Below are positions 17,278 through 26,848 of a stretch of DNA of 60,107 nt, piece by piece. Position 1 is the first letter of the stretch, and each line of letters begins with the position of its first letter. The stretch is from Acholeplasma equifetale ATCC 29724 (lineage in GTDB: Bacteria; Bacillota_I; Bacilli_A; Acholeplasmatales; Acholeplasmataceae), in NCBI RefSeq assembly GCF_000687735.1, contig NZ_JHXL01000008.1, positions 1-60,107 of the forward strand, given 5' to 3'. A model generated the notes under the pieces. The model had not been told where the DNA came from. It was given only the letters and a program-made list of their open reading frames with translations, and made no database searches. The translations under genes were made by a program, and so were the position numbers.

Positions 17278-17817
17278 TCAATCTTCCTTCTTGCTAAATT
17301 TTTTCTCATATGAAGTCATCGCTTCTTCAATTACACGAACTGCTTCCTCGCGACCTTCAATATCTAAAATATATGTTCTTTTCCCCTCTAATGACTTATA
17401 CACTTCGAAAAAGTGTGAAATTTCAGATAGTAAATGATGCGGTAAATTTTTAAGGTCAGTATATTGAGTTAATGATGGATCTCCAAAGGGTATTGCGATA
17501 ATTTTTTCATCAACTTCATCGCTATCAATCATTTTGATAACACCGATTGGATAACAATCGACTAAACTCATTGGTTCAATATCTTCTTGGCAAAGTACTA
17601 ATACATCGAGTGGGTCATTATCTCCTGCATAAGTACGAGGTATAAATCCATAATTTGCTGGATAGTGAGCAGATGTAAATAAGACTCTATCCAAAATAAT
17701 CATACCTGTTTCTTTATCAAGTTCATATTTTTTCTTACTGCCTTTTGAAATTTCAACGCATACAATAAAACGTTCTGGCGTTATTCTTTTTTGGCTAATA
17801 TCATGCCATATATTCAT
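17278..17817 (-). CDS. ppa: Inorganic pyrophosphatase, family I
   Basis: It hydrolyses pyrophosphate and so pulls biosynthetic reactions forward. The 179-aa protein has the family I core: VEISKGSKKKYELDKETG, YPANYGFIPRTYAGDNDPLDVLVL (metal-binding Asp residues in DNDPLDVL) and a later acidic patch DSDEVDEKIIAIPFGDP. SD GGGTG lies before ATG 17817. It is probably expressed together with yebC. Its promoter lies in the 85-bp divergent gap to the OsmC-like gene. Confidence 0.94.
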   Translation of the reverse strand: MNIWHDISQKRITPERFIVCVEISKGSKKKYELDKETGMIILDRVLFTSAHYPANYGFIPRTYAGDNDPLDVLVLCQEDIEPMSLVDCYPIGVIKMIDSDEVDEKIIAIPFGDPSLTQYTDLKNLPHHLLSEISHFFEVYKSLEGKRTYILDIEGREEAVRVIEEAMTSYEKKFSKKED

Positions 17818-17877
17818 ATTTTTTCACCCGTTTTTCTTTTATAGCATATACATTTTAACACTAAATCAAAATTTTTT

Positions 17878-17897
17878 CTATCTAAAGATAGTATAAT
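17878..17897 (+). promoter_or_regulatory. Promoter and palindrome of the OsmC-like gene
   Basis: TATAAT at 17892-17897 is preceded directly by a CTATC-TAAA-GATAG inverted repeat (17878-17891), so a regulator could bind across the spacer. The -35 is weak. An oxidative-stress regulator would fit the gene, but the sequence does not identify one. Confidence 0.45.
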
Positions 17898-17919
17898 ATG
17901 TTTGAAAGGTTGTGAAAAA

Positions 17920-18330
17920 ATGAAAGAAGTTTATGAAACAATAGTTACTAACGAAGATGGTTCTTATGCAAAAGTTTTTGCTGAAAATGGATTTTATGTT
18001 AACGTAAAGCCTGTTAAAGAAGCAGATAGTGAGCATACAAACCCAGAACAACTTATTGGTGCTTCTTGGGCAACATGTTTAAATATTACTGTTCAATCTA
18101 TACTTAAAGCTAAACAAATGAACAATAAATCTAAAGTTAGAGTTCATGTGAAATTATTCTTTGATCCTATAACAAGATATAGTTTTACACTTGATGCCTA
18201 CGTATCAATTGAAAATTTAAGTTTAGAAGAAACAAAAGTTATTGCTGAAACTGCAGATAGATTTTGTCCAGTATCTAAATTATTAAAAAACAGTGGACAA
18301 GTCACATTAAATGTGGAGTCATATGAATAA
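17920..18330 (+). CDS. OsmC/Ohr family peroxide-resistance protein
   Basis: The 136-aa protein has the OsmC-fold layout with two conserved cysteines: C in GASWATCLNITVQSIL and C in ADRFCPVSKLL. In this family they reduce organic hydroperoxides. The Ohr subgroup is suggested by the spacing and by NPEQLIGASWATC. Start at ATG 17920 with GAAAGG upstream. The TTG six codons earlier is unlikely. It is one of only two genes left of oriC on the plus strand. It ends in a terminator shared with the convergent GDPD gene. Confidence 0.88.
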   Translation: MKEVYETIVTNEDGSYAKVFAENGFYVNVKPVKEADSEHTNPEQLIGASWATCLNITVQSILKAKQMNNKSKVRVHVKLFFDPITRYSFTLDAYVSIENLSLEETKVIAETADRFCPVSKLLKNSGQVTLNVESYE

Positions 18331-18357
18331 AAAGAGTGGGCAACCACTCTTTTTTAA
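18331..18357. terminator. Bidirectional terminator between OsmC-like and GDPD genes
   Basis: A perfect 9-bp stem AAAGAGTGG/CCACTCTTT with a 4-nt loop has a T-run on the plus side and an A-run before it, so it can serve both convergent genes. Confidence 0.88.
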
Positions 18358-19448
18358 TCTTTTAATCTTAGTTCATCAATAATTTGTTTAAGTAAATCCG
18401 GTCTATCTGTAATAATACCATCTGCGCCTAATTCAATTAACAATCTCATTTCTTCAGGATCATTAATTGTCCAATAAAGTACTGCCATATTTTTACGATG
18501 GGCATCATTGATGATTTGACTATGCATTAAATTTGGTTCATAAACATCTCCAACTTTAATACCAATTTTATCTTTAATAAATCCAGGAAGCATATCAAGT
18601 AAGCTTGCGGTACTTCCACTAATTGGCTCCATGCTTGTACGATTTGGAAGAATTAAAACTTCGCTGTTTACATTCCAGAAAAAATCAATATGAAATGCAC
18701 TAAATACTGCAAAGTTTGTTGTTTCTTTAACACCTGCATTCATTAACATTTCAGGTGCATTTTCTCTAAAGTATGTTGTTACATCGTCAGAGAAAGATGC
18801 TAAAACAACATTGTTCTCTAATCCATACTTGTAAACTAAATCAATAAGTATTTGAGCAGCTACTTTATATCTATCGCCACCTTCATAACCTTCTGATGTT
18901 GGTGAGTCTTTAATTTCTAAAATGTATAATACACTATCTCCAACTTTTTTAAAGATATCTTCTTCTAAATTTGCCGGTACCATTTTAGATAATTGCTCTT
19001 TGGTGCTATTTTCAAATGGTTTATCACCATTAGGATCAACAAAATTTCTCGCTAGATAATAGTCATCATTTTCATATTCTTTTAAAATATCTTCATAAGT
19101 ATAATCTTTAATTAATTTACCATTCATCTCTGATTCATCTGAAAAGTGTAAAAATAAATCATGATGTGCAATTAAAATATTATCACTCGTTAAAGATAAA
19201 TCTATTTCTAAAACATCTGCATCAAAATCATAAATCAACATATCATATGCATATATTGTATTTTCTGGTGCTAATTTTTTAGCTCCTCCATGAGGAATAA
19301 TTAAAGGGTATTTTCCCTCTTTAATAAATGGGTTTGTCTTATTCACTTTAGATGGTGTAACCGGTATAACGTTTAGTACTGTAATTGATAATACTAAAAC
19401 GAATAATACAATGATAAACCATTTAATAATTCTAAATAATATTTTCAT
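18354..19448 (-). CDS. Membrane-anchored glycerophosphodiester phosphodiesterase
   Basis: GDPD enzymes hydrolyse glycerophosphodiesters from phospholipids to glycerol-3-phosphate and an alcohol. The 364-aa protein has one N-terminal membrane helix (6-27) and an extracytoplasmic catalytic domain. Active-site blocks are HGGAKKLAPENTIYAY, LEIDLSLTSDNILIAHHD, YILEIKDS and, near the C-terminus, VLYWTINDPEEM...GADGIITDRPDLL. The usual first motif is HRG. Here it reads HGG. A wall-less cell could use it for lipid scavenging or membrane turnover. It overlaps folD by 4 bp, an arrangement that need not imply related function. Confidence 0.92.
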   Translation of the reverse strand: MKILFRIIKWFIIVLFVLVLSITVLNVIPVTPSKVNKTNPFIKEGKYPLIIPHGGAKKLAPENTIYAYDMLIYDFDADVLEIDLSLTSDNILIAHHDLFLHFSDESEMNGKLIKDYTYEDILKEYENDDYYLARNFVDPNGDKPFENSTKEQLSKMVPANLEEDIFKKVGDSVLYILEIKDSPTSEGYEGGDRYKVAAQILIDLVYKYGLENNVVLASFSDDVTTYFRENAPEMLMNAGVKETTNFAVFSAFHIDFFWNVNSEVLILPNRTSMEPISGSTASLLDMLPGFIKDKIGIKVGDVYEPNLMHSQIINDAHRKNMAVLYWTINDPEEMRLLIELGADGIITDRPDLLKQIIDELRLKD

Positions 19449-20287
19449 TTTTCCCTCTCATTTCTATTCAAATATAGTTCATATAAATTATACCCTAAAG
19501 CACAAATTGTCATCGGTCCAACGCCTTTTGGAACAGGTGTAATATAACTTACTTTATCTTTAACGGCTTCAAAATCAACATCACCTGTTAGTTTGCCATC
19601 AACACGATTAATACCCACATCAATTACGATTGCTCCATCCTTAACCATATCGTATGTTACAAATTTAGGTTTTCCTAGTGCTGCAACTAAAATGTCTGCT
19701 TGTTTAGTAATTGATGGTAAGTCTTTCGTTTTTGAATGTGTAATCGTTACAGTAGCGTTTTTATCTAAAAACATTTTAGAAAGTGGAGCACCTACAATTT
19801 GACTTCGACCAATAATGACAACATGTTTGGATTGAACATCAATTCCATAATAATCAAGTAGCATCATAATTCCTTTAGGTGTTGCTGGACGAATTCCTTC
19901 TCTTTTTTGGAATAATAAACCTTGATTCATTGTATGGAATCCATCAACATCCTTTTTATATGAAATAGCATCCATTAATCTTTCTTGGTTCATATGTTTT
20001 GGTACAGGTAATTGTAAAAGAATCCCATCAACAGAATCATCATTATTTAGTTTTTGAATAAATTCATAGATTTCATCTTCATCACTATTTTCTTTAAAAT
20101 GATTTAAATTCGCAACCATACCCAATTCACTTTGTGTCTTCACTTTTGAATTCACATAAATTAGGCTTGCTGGATCATCACCCACTAAAATAATTTCTAA
20201 TCTAGGTTTTCTTTTTAGCTGTTCTACTTTTTTCTTTAATTCTTCGTTGAGTATTTTTGATACTTTTAAACCTTCAAGTAACATCAT
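19445..20287 (-). CDS. folD: Methylene-THF dehydrogenase / methenyl-THF cyclohydrolase
   Basis: The bifunctional enzyme interconverts methylene-, methenyl- and formyl-THF with NADP. The 280-aa protein has the YVNSKVKTQSELG region with the catalytic Lys, DGILLQLPVPKHM, KDVDGFHTMNQG, and the nucleotide-binding VIIGRSQIVGAPLSKMF. The last signature normally reads PGGVGPMT but here reads PKGVGPMT. It works with GlyA in one-carbon supply. Adjacent ATGs at 20287 and 20284 are both possible. It overlaps the GDPD gene by 4 bp. Confidence 0.96.
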   Translation of the reverse strand: MMLLEGLKVSKILNEELKKKVEQLKRKPRLEIILVGDDPASLIYVNSKVKTQSELGMVANLNHFKENSDEDEIYEFIQKLNNDDSVDGILLQLPVPKHMNQERLMDAISYKKDVDGFHTMNQGLLFQKREGIRPATPKGIMMLLDYYGIDVQSKHVVIIGRSQIVGAPLSKMFLDKNATVTITHSKTKDLPSITKQADILVAALGKPKFVTYDMVKDGAIVIDVGINRVDGKLTGDVDFEAVKDKVSYITPVPKGVGPMTICALGYNLYELYLNRNEREK

Positions 20288-20351
20288 TCATCATTCCTTT
20301 TCTATCATTCATATTTTACACTATAAACAAAAATTTTAGTCTTTATTCAAT

Positions 20352-20379
20352 AAAAAAGGATTTAAGTTACCTTAAATCC
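20352..20379 (-). terminator. pflBA terminator overlapping pflA stop
   Basis: A perfect 9-bp stem (GGATTTAAG/CTTAAATCC, 20358-20379) with a 4-nt loop is followed by TTTTTT on the minus strand. The pflA TAA (20374-20372) is inside the stem. Confidence 0.88.
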
Positions 20380-21127
20380 CTTGTTTCATATATTTATAAT
20401 CTTTTTTAAGAATTGATTCTGCAAAATCGATCAAATCTTGACTTGGAACATCAATATGACCTAACTCATACTCAAAACCAAGTTTTTCCCATTTATAGAT
20501 TCCCGCTTTATGATAAGGTAATATATCAATACCAACAAAATTGTCTAATGTATCTATATAAGCTCTTAATTGTTTTAGATGTGTTTCACTTGAATTAATT
20601 GTTGGCAATAAAACATATCTTAAAATTGTTGGAATTTTACGCTTTGATAAAAACTCAGCAAACTTTAATATATTTGTATTTTCAGAACCTGTTAACCATT
20701 TGTGTTGTTCGTTATCAATATGCTTGATATCTAATAACACTAAATCAGTATACTTAATTAATTCTTCGAACTCTTCTATTCTTGACTCTCTAAATGTTCC
20801 AGCCGCTGTATCTAAACAAGTATGAATGCCTTGTTTTTTGGCTTCTTTGAATAATTCGGTTAAAAATTCAAGTTGAAGGGTAGCCTCACCGCCAGAAACG
20901 GTGAGCCCACCCTTTTTATAGAAGGCTCTGTATTTATTGTAATCTTCTAATACTTCCTCAACACTCATAAGTTTATTTGTTTGTGTAGACCAAGTATCAC
21001 GATTGTGACAAAATTTACAACGTAGTGGGCATCCTTGTAAAAATAGTACATATCTTAATCCTGGGCCATCAAAGGCACCAAAGGTTTCGATAGAATGCAC
21101 ATTACCTAAAATCTTAGAAGTTTTCAT
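20372..21127 (-). CDS. pflA: Pyruvate formate-lyase activating enzyme
   Basis: This radical SAM enzyme installs the glycyl radical on PflB. The 251-aa protein has the [15 protein letters not shown] cluster motif (CxxxCxxC), the [13 protein letters not shown] block (GGE SAM motif) and the DLVLLDIKH segment. Its start overlaps the pflB 3' end by 14 bp, so the two are coupled in translation. Length and motifs are normal. Confidence 0.96.
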   Translation of the reverse strand: MKTSKILGNVHSIETFGAFDGPGLRYVLFLQGCPLRCKFCHNRDTWSTQTNKLMSVEEVLEDYNKYRAFYKKGGLTVSGGEATLQLEFLTELFKEAKKQGIHTCLDTAAGTFRESRIEEFEELIKYTDLVLLDIKHIDNEQHKWLTGSENTNILKFAEFLSKRKIPTILRYVLLPTINSSETHLKQLRAYIDTLDNFVGIDILPYHKAGIYKWEKLGFEYELGHIDVPSQDLIDFAESILKKDYKYMKQGI

Positions 21128-23378
21128 GGAATGTACGTTTCATAACTTCTCGTTTTTGTTCATCTGTTAGATTAGAGAAGTTTACTGCGTAACCTGATAC
21201 TCTTATTGTTAGGTTTGGATATAAATCAGGATTTTCGTAAGCTTGTTGTAATAATTCACGGTTAAATACGTTAACGTTTAAATGGTATCCTTTTTGTAAG
21301 AAATAACCATCGATTAATTGTACTAAGTTTTCAACACGTATATCTTTAACTTCATGTACAATACTATCTTTGATTTCAACTTTCTTACCTAATGCTTGAG
21401 GAATAATTGTAAATGTATTTGAAATACCGTCTCTAGCATATTCATAAGGAATTTTAGCAACACTCATTAATGATTTTAATGCGCCGCTATTATCTCTTCC
21501 ATGCATTGGGTTTGCACCAGGTGCAAATGGCTCACCATAGCGTCTACCATCCGGTGTGTTGCCTGTATTTTTACCATAAACAACGTTTGATGTAATTGTT
21601 AAAATTGACATCGTTGGAACACTATTTCTATAAGTTGGATATGAAGCAATTTTCTTCATAAATCTTTCAACAACGTCAACGGCTAATTGGTCAACACGAT
21701 CATCGTTGTTACCAAACTTAGGATAATCACCAACAACTTCAAAGTCTGTAATTAATCCACGATCATCATATATTGGATGAACTTTCGCATATTTAATAGC
21801 TGATAATGAGTCTGCAACAACTGATAAACCTGCTAAACCTGTAGCAAAGAATCTTGTAACATCCTTATCATGTAATGCCATTTCAATTTTTTCATATGCA
21901 TATTTATCATGCATGTAATGGATGATGTTTAATGCATTTACATATACTTCAGCTAATTCATCTAATGTTTCATCAAATCTAGCCATAACTTCATCGAAGT
22001 TTAATATATCAGCTTTTAATACATCTTTCTTTGTACGATAAAATACTTGATCACCAGAGATTTCATCACGTCCACCATTTAATGCATAAAGTAATGCTTT
22101 AGCACCATTTGCGCGGGCACCAAAGAATTGCATTTCTTTACCGATCGCCATTGGTGATACACAGCATGCAATACCATAGTCATCACCATGGTTAGGACGA
22201 ATTAAATCATCTGATTCATATTGAATACTTGATGTATCAATTGATGTTTTTGCACAGAAGTTTTTAAATCCTTCTGGTAAGTTTTCGCTCCATAGAATTG
22301 TAATGTTTGGTTCAGGTGATGTACCTAAATTGTAAAGTGTTTGAAGAATTCTAAATGCAGTCTTAGTAACTAATGAACGACCATCTAATCCCATACCACC
22401 TAATACAGCTGTAACCCAGGTTGGGTCTCCTGTAAATAATTGGTTGTATTCTGGTGTTCTTGCAAAACGAACCATTCTTAATTTCATTACAAAATGGTCA
22501 ATAAATTCTTGAATTTCTTCTTCAGTATAAACACCATTTTTTAAGTCGCGCTCAATATAAATATCTAAGAATGCATCAACTCTACCTAAACTCATTGCTG
22601 CACCATTTTGTTCTTTTACTGCTGCAAGATAAGCTAAGTATAACCATTGAATAGCTTCTTTAGAATCATTAGCTGGACGACTTAAATCAAATCCATAAAT
22701 ATTACCTAATTCGATTAATTCATTTAAACTGTTAATTTGATCAGTGATTTCTTCACGTAAACGAATTTTATCTTCTGTCATTGGGAATGTGATTGATGCT
22801 AAATCTTTTTTCTTTTCTTCAATTAAGAAGTTAACACCATATAAAGGTACTCTTCTGTAGTCACCAATAATTCTTCCACGACCATATCCATCAGGTAAGC
22901 CTGTGATGATATGTGATCTTCTAGCACGACGAATTTCAGGAGTATATGCATCAAATACACCTTGGTTGTGTGTCTTTCTTACCTTTGTATAAGTATGAAT
23001 TGTTTCTTCATCAACGTGATAGCCATATGCTTCTGCGGCTTTTACTGCAATATTTATACCACCATTAGGGAAAAAGCCTCTTTTTAGTGGTTTATCTGTT
23101 TGTAAACCAACGATTTTTTCTAACTCTTTGTTGATATAACCCGCACCATGAGAAACGATAGTTGATGCTACTTTAGTATCTAACTCAATGACGCCGCCTT
23201 TTTCTCTTTCTAATTTAAGTAGAGATTTGAACATTTCATTTAATGTTAGTGACGCATCAGTTGGACCAGCTAAAAAGTTGCCGTCCCCTTTATATTCAGA
23301 ATAGTTTCGGATAATAAAGTCTCTAACATCAATTTTTTCTTGCCAAACCCCTTCTTTAAATCCTTCATAAGGTTTCAT
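21114..23378 (-). CDS. pflB: Formate acetyltransferase (pyruvate formate-lyase)
   Basis: PflB converts pyruvate and CoA to acetyl-CoA and formate under anaerobic conditions. The 754-aa protein has the catalytic Cys-Cys pair in [11 protein letters not shown] and the glycyl-radical loop [14 protein letters not shown] near the C-terminus. Start at ATG 23378, preceded by TAGGAGG at 9 nt. In-frame codons upstream are not needed. A near-consensus cre site stands upstream. Acetyl-CoA would be passed to PduL for acetyl phosphate. The oxygen-sensitive enzyme implies an anaerobic or microaerobic lifestyle. Confidence 0.97.
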   Translation of the reverse strand: MKPYEGFKEGVWQEKIDVRDFIIRNYSEYKGDGNFLAGPTDASLTLNEMFKSLLKLEREKGGVIELDTKVASTIVSHGAGYINKELEKIVGLQTDKPLKRGFFPNGGINIAVKAAEAYGYHVDEETIHTYTKVRKTHNQGVFDAYTPEIRRARRSHIITGLPDGYGRGRIIGDYRRVPLYGVNFLIEEKKKDLASITFPMTEDKIRLREEITDQINSLNELIELGNIYGFDLSRPANDSKEAIQWLYLAYLAAVKEQNGAAMSLGRVDAFLDIYIERDLKNGVYTEEEIQEFIDHFVMKLRMVRFARTPEYNQLFTGDPTWVTAVLGGMGLDGRSLVTKTAFRILQTLYNLGTSPEPNITILWSENLPEGFKNFCAKTSIDTSSIQYESDDLIRPNHGDDYGIACCVSPMAIGKEMQFFGARANGAKALLYALNGGRDEISGDQVFYRTKKDVLKADILNFDEVMARFDETLDELAEVYVNALNIIHYMHDKYAYEKIEMALHDKDVTRFFATGLAGLSVVADSLSAIKYAKVHPIYDDRGLITDFEVVGDYPKFGNNDDRVDQLAVDVVERFMKKIASYPTYRNSVPTMSILTITSNVVYGKNTGNTPDGRRYGEPFAPGANPMHGRDNSGALKSLMSVAKIPYEYARDGISNTFTIIPQALGKKVEIKDSIVHEVKDIRVENLVQLIDGYFLQKGYHLNVNVFNRELLQQAYENPDLYPNLTIRVSGYAVNFSNLTDEQKREVMKRTFHENF

Positions 23379-23460
23379 AACAAGTCCTCCTATAAAAATT
23401 AATTGACCTTTCATTTTTATTTTATATCGTTGTAAAATTATTTGCTTGGAATTCTATAAT

Positions 23461-23474
23461 TGAAAACGTTTTCT
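23461..23474. promoter_or_regulatory. cre-like operator upstream of pflB
   Basis: TTGAAAACGTTTTCTA (23460-23475) is a palindrome with one mismatch to the Bacillus CcpA site consensus. It lies about 85 bp before the pflB start, overlapping the spacer of a candidate TAGAAT -10 (minus strand, about 23457-23452). Repression by a LacI-family protein is plausible. Confidence 0.6.
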
Positions 23475-23511
23475 ACTTAAATATATCGGATTGTGGGTTT
23501 TTTAATATAAT

Positions 23512-23541
23512 TAAAAAGCAACCCTAAAAGTTAGAGGTTGC
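23512..23541 (-). terminator. cls-operon terminator overlapping stop codon
   Basis: The stem GCAACC...GGTTGC (23518-23541, imperfect in the middle) contains the stop codon of the PH-like gene and is followed by TTTTTA on the minus strand. Confidence 0.75.
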
Positions 23542-24007
23542 GCGTATTTTTTATGTGATCAGAATATGATTGAATAACTTCTAAATTATGATTCGTTTTA
23601 ACTAACATCCAAGGTAATTTTTTATAGTTATGTCGTACATAATATATCGGATGATCATCCGCTTTTAAAATAATCCATTCTTTCATTCGATAAAATGAAC
23701 TGCCTGGACTTGCAAGTTTTTTAACTTCGATTGATTGTATTTCATCCCATTTAAATGTTTTAATATGTCTTCCTAACATATGTAATGTAATTGATTCTTT
23801 TGTAACTGTTAAGGTTTGGAATTTTAATATAAAGAAAACTAATACAATGATTTCAATCAATAAAATCATTATAACAAGTATGTTTCTTAAAATATCAGCT
23901 GTAAAACCAATATAAATTAAATTAAAGGCGTTTAAAATTGTAAGTAAAACTAATATAACACCTAACCATATTTTGGTTGATTTTTTATAAACTTGTAATT
24001 TAACCAT
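23531..24007 (-). CDS. Membrane protein with C-terminal PH-like domain, uncharacterised
   Basis: The 158-aa protein has two membrane helices (about 14-34 and 40-62) and a cytosolic beta-rich C-terminal part (FQTLTVTKESITLHML...KWDEIQSIEVKK...IYYVRHNYKKLP) that looks like a bacterial PH (bPH/YdbS-like) domain. The function is unknown. It lies 10 bp after cls and ends in a terminator, so it is co-expressed with cardiolipin synthase. A lipid-related role is only contextual. Confidence 0.7.
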   Translation of the reverse strand: MVKLQVYKKSTKIWLGVILVLLTILNAFNLIYIGFTADILRNILVIMILLIEIIVLVFFILKFQTLTVTKESITLHMLGRHIKTFKWDEIQSIEVKKLASPGSSFYRMKEWIILKADDHPIYYVRHNYKKLPWMLVKTNHNLEVIQSYSDHIKNTRNL

Positions 24008-24017
24008 TGATATACTC

Positions 24018-25520
24018 CTATAATAACGGTGAAAAGGTTCTTAAAACCGCTTGAAAAACGCGATAAATAATATTTCTTTTTTTGATTGCTTCTTTTGTAA
24101 TTTGTTTTGAATAATTGAGTGTTTCTTTAAAATATTCTGACATATCTTTTATTGTATTTGGATCATTTAACCATAAATTATTTTCTAAATGCATGTACAA
24201 ACTTCTAAAATCTAAGTTAGATGTACCTATCATTGCAACCTTTTCATCACAAATAATCATTTTAGAATGAATAAAACCTGGAGAAAATTTATAAATTTTT
24301 ACACCATAAGGAATTAATTCTTGTACGTATGATTCAGAAACCATATAAACTAATCTCTTATCAGGAATTGCAGGAATAATAATATTGACATCCACACCAC
24401 TTTCAGCTGCTAGTTTTAAAGCAGATGAAATTTCTGTATCTAAGATTAAATATGGTGCTGTTATATATATTGATTTTTTAGCATCATTAATCAAATGTAG
24501 ATAAATACTTCTTGCAGTTAGACTTTTATCAACTGGGATATCACCAAATGGAATATACTGGTAATTTCCATGAACACTATGTTTAATATGATAATTCTCT
24601 ATTTTTTCTTCTTTTTTAGTTGAATATATCCAGTTTTCAAGGAATAGTGCAGTAAAACTCCAAACCGCTTCTCCTTCAATCATAATCCCTGCATCATGCC
24701 AATAACCAAATACTTTCTTTTTATTAGTATATTCATCACCAATATTAATACCACCTGTAAAGGCTATCTTATTATCTATAACAACAATTTTTCGATGATC
24801 TCTATAGTTCATTGAAAAATTTAAATGTAATTTCATTGGATTAAATCGAACAACTTTCATACCAAGTTTTTCTAATTTTTTATGATAATTATATGGTAAT
24901 TTAGTCGCTGAACCAAAATCATCATACATAATACGAATCTCAACACCTTGTTGTTGTTTTTCAATTAATACATCTAATATTTCATCCCACATTTTTGATT
25001 TTGTGATAATAAAATATTCCATGAAAATAAATTTTTCTGCTTTTTTTAATTCTTCTAACAAATGTTGTTGTTTAATTTTTCCGCTTGGTAGAAAGATAGA
25101 TTTTGTATTTTTATACACAGGGAAATTTAAATTCATTAAATATTTTTGTTGTTTAAAGTATTCATCTGAAGGATATGATATTTCATGACTTAATAATTCT
25201 TCACGTTTCTTTTGAACTTCACGCATTCTTGAAGATGATGACATACTCAAACTTTCGGTTCTTGAATATATGTAAAGCAACACACCAAAAACAGGTGTAA
25301 TTAAAATAAATATAATCCATGTCATTTTAAATATTGGATTTTTATCATCAGATATTAAATACAAGCTAATCATAAAACCAATAATCATAGATGTTAAATG
25401 TAGATAGTACCAACGTGATGCAAATTCTAGAATAAACCAAACGATTAATGCGATTTGCAGTAATAAAAAAAGGCCAACAATAACTAATCTATTTGTCAAA
25501 ATGGATATAAGTCTTCTCAT
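24018..25520 (-). CDS. cls: Cardiolipin synthase (PLD family)
   Basis: Cls condenses two phosphatidylglycerols to cardiolipin and glycerol at the membrane. The 500-aa protein has two N-terminal membrane helices (about 10-30 and 36-53 plus a third near 65-85) and two PLD HKD motifs: the first in YRDHRKIVVIDNKIAFTGG, the second in FIHSKMIICDEKVAMIGTSN. ATG 25520 is the start. It heads a two-gene unit with the PH-like membrane protein. No obvious promoter match was noted. Confidence 0.94.
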   Translation of the reverse strand: MRRLISILTNRLVIVGLFLLLQIALIVWFILEFASRWYYLHLTSMIIGFMISLYLISDDKNPIFKMTWIIFILITPVFGVLLYIYSRTESLSMSSSSRMREVQKKREELLSHEISYPSDEYFKQQKYLMNLNFPVYKNTKSIFLPSGKIKQQHLLEELKKAEKFIFMEYFIITKSKMWDEILDVLIEKQQQGVEIRIMYDDFGSATKLPYNYHKKLEKLGMKVVRFNPMKLHLNFSMNYRDHRKIVVIDNKIAFTGGINIGDEYTNKKKVFGYWHDAGIMIEGEAVWSFTALFLENWIYSTKKEEKIENYHIKHSVHGNYQYIPFGDIPVDKSLTARSIYLHLINDAKKSIYITAPYLILDTEISSALKLAAESGVDVNIIIPAIPDKRLVYMVSESYVQELIPYGVKIYKFSPGFIHSKMIICDEKVAMIGTSNLDFRSLYMHLENNLWLNDPNTIKDMSEYFKETLNYSKQITKEAIKKRNIIYRVFQAVLRTFSPLL

Positions 25521-25609
25521 CTAGTTCATCCTTCCTATATACTCAAATTTTATCATAGATAAATATAATTACAGTTTTTATCTTTAATTTTCGAACTTTT
25601 ACAACAAAA

Positions 25610-25645
25610 AAGATGCTAGTAGTTTTTTGTATCTACTAACATCTT
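25610..25645 (-). terminator. Terminator after the aminotransferase gene
   Basis: The stem AAGATG-TAGTAG/CTACTA-CATCTT has one mismatch and a loop of about 10 nt. A T-run follows on the minus strand. Confidence 0.8.
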
Positions 25646-25666
25646 ACTATTTCAATATTTTTTCTT

Positions 25667-26845
25667 TTATTTGATGATATGAAATATGCGTGTTGCCAAA
25701 CCTTTAATTTCATTCGTTGGAATACTGCATAATGCCAGTCTTAATCCTTCATCCATAGGAACTAAATAAATATTGTTTTGTTTAAGTTTTTCAAAAACTT
25801 CAATTGGGTTTTCATGTTTGATTAAGACAAAGAATCCACCTTTATATGGATAAATTTTTAATCCAACTTCGTTCGCTTCCTCAATAAAAATATTGCCACG
25901 TTGACTTAATATATGTGTAAATCTTTCAAGTGAGGTCAAATATTTATCTTTGTTTTTGATAATCTCATTAAATATTCCAATACCAACACTTGGTGCGGTA
26001 CTCCATTTACCAAGTGCATCTTCTATAACAACATTTTTGAAAAATAATGCTTGTTCTTTTAATTGGTGTAATGCAATAAGTGCACCAAGACGAACACCAT
26101 ATATTGCAAATGACTTTGAAGCACTAAACGCAATCAATGGTTCAACGTGTCTTTTTAATTTGGTAAGTTTTATGAATTTTTCTCTTGAATGAATTAAGCC
26201 TTCTGGATTAAAGTCCATATACGCAATATCATAAATGAGTTTAATTTGATTTTCATCATACATATTTAATATGTCAATGAGTTCATCCCATTCGTGATTG
26301 CTTAATTGATAACCTGTTGGATTATGACATGGATCATTTATCACAATTAATAGTGTTTCTTGTTTGCTAGCATATACTCCAATCTTTTCTTTTAAATCCT
26401 TGATATTAAAGTTGTTTTCATCAAATAATTTAAAACTTATAGTTTCTTTATTAGCACTATTAATAAAATAATCATATCGCCATCTAATATCTGGTACTAA
26501 GACAACATCGTTTATATTACCATAACTATTAAAAATAAGTGATAACGCCCCTGAACCCCCCGGTGATGCAATAACTGATATGTCAAAATGTTTTTGAATA
26601 TCTTTAACTTTAGACCCAAATACCCAGTCTATGACATTCTTTTTAAAAGTTTCTCCTCCATCGGTAGGTCCATATTTAAATGTCTCATTTAAGTTAAGGT
26701 TGTGGTATGCATCTATAACATCATGAATGATAAATTCATGGTTATCATCTAAAAACATACCAATTGTTCCATTAACGATATTTGGATTCAAATTTTTAGC
26801 ATCTTGTGCTTCTTTAGCTATCTTTAATATATCCACTTTTGACAT
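25667..26845 (-). CDS. PLP-dependent class I/II aminotransferase
   Basis: The 392-aa protein has the fold-type I aminotransferase landmarks: NDPCHNPTGYQ (N175), IYDIAYMDF (D206), the Schiff-base lysine K244 in SASKSFAIYGVR, and an N-terminal glycine-rich SPGGSGALSLIF. It looks like the aspartate/aromatic aminotransferase superfamily, but the substrate cannot be read from sequence. It starts 3 bp after mfd and ends the prs-pth-mfd operon. Confidence 0.85.
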   Translation of the reverse strand: MSKVDILKIAKEAQDAKNLNPNIVNGTIGMFLDDNHEFIIHDVIDAYHNLNLNETFKYGPTDGGETFKKNVIDWVFGSKVKDIQKHFDISVIASPGGSGALSLIFNSYGNINDVVLVPDIRWRYDYFINSANKETISFKLFDENNFNIKDLKEKIGVYASKQETLLIVINDPCHNPTGYQLSNHEWDELIDILNMYDENQIKLIYDIAYMDFNPEGLIHSREKFIKLTKLKRHVEPLIAFSASKSFAIYGVRLGALIALHQLKEQALFFKNVVIEDALGKWSTAPSVGIGIFNEIIKNKDKYLTSLERFTHILSQRGNIFIEEANEVGLKIYPYKGGFFVLIKHENPIEVFEKLKQNNIYLVPMDEGLRLALCSIPTNEIKGLATRIFHIIK

Positions 26846-26848
26846 GTG

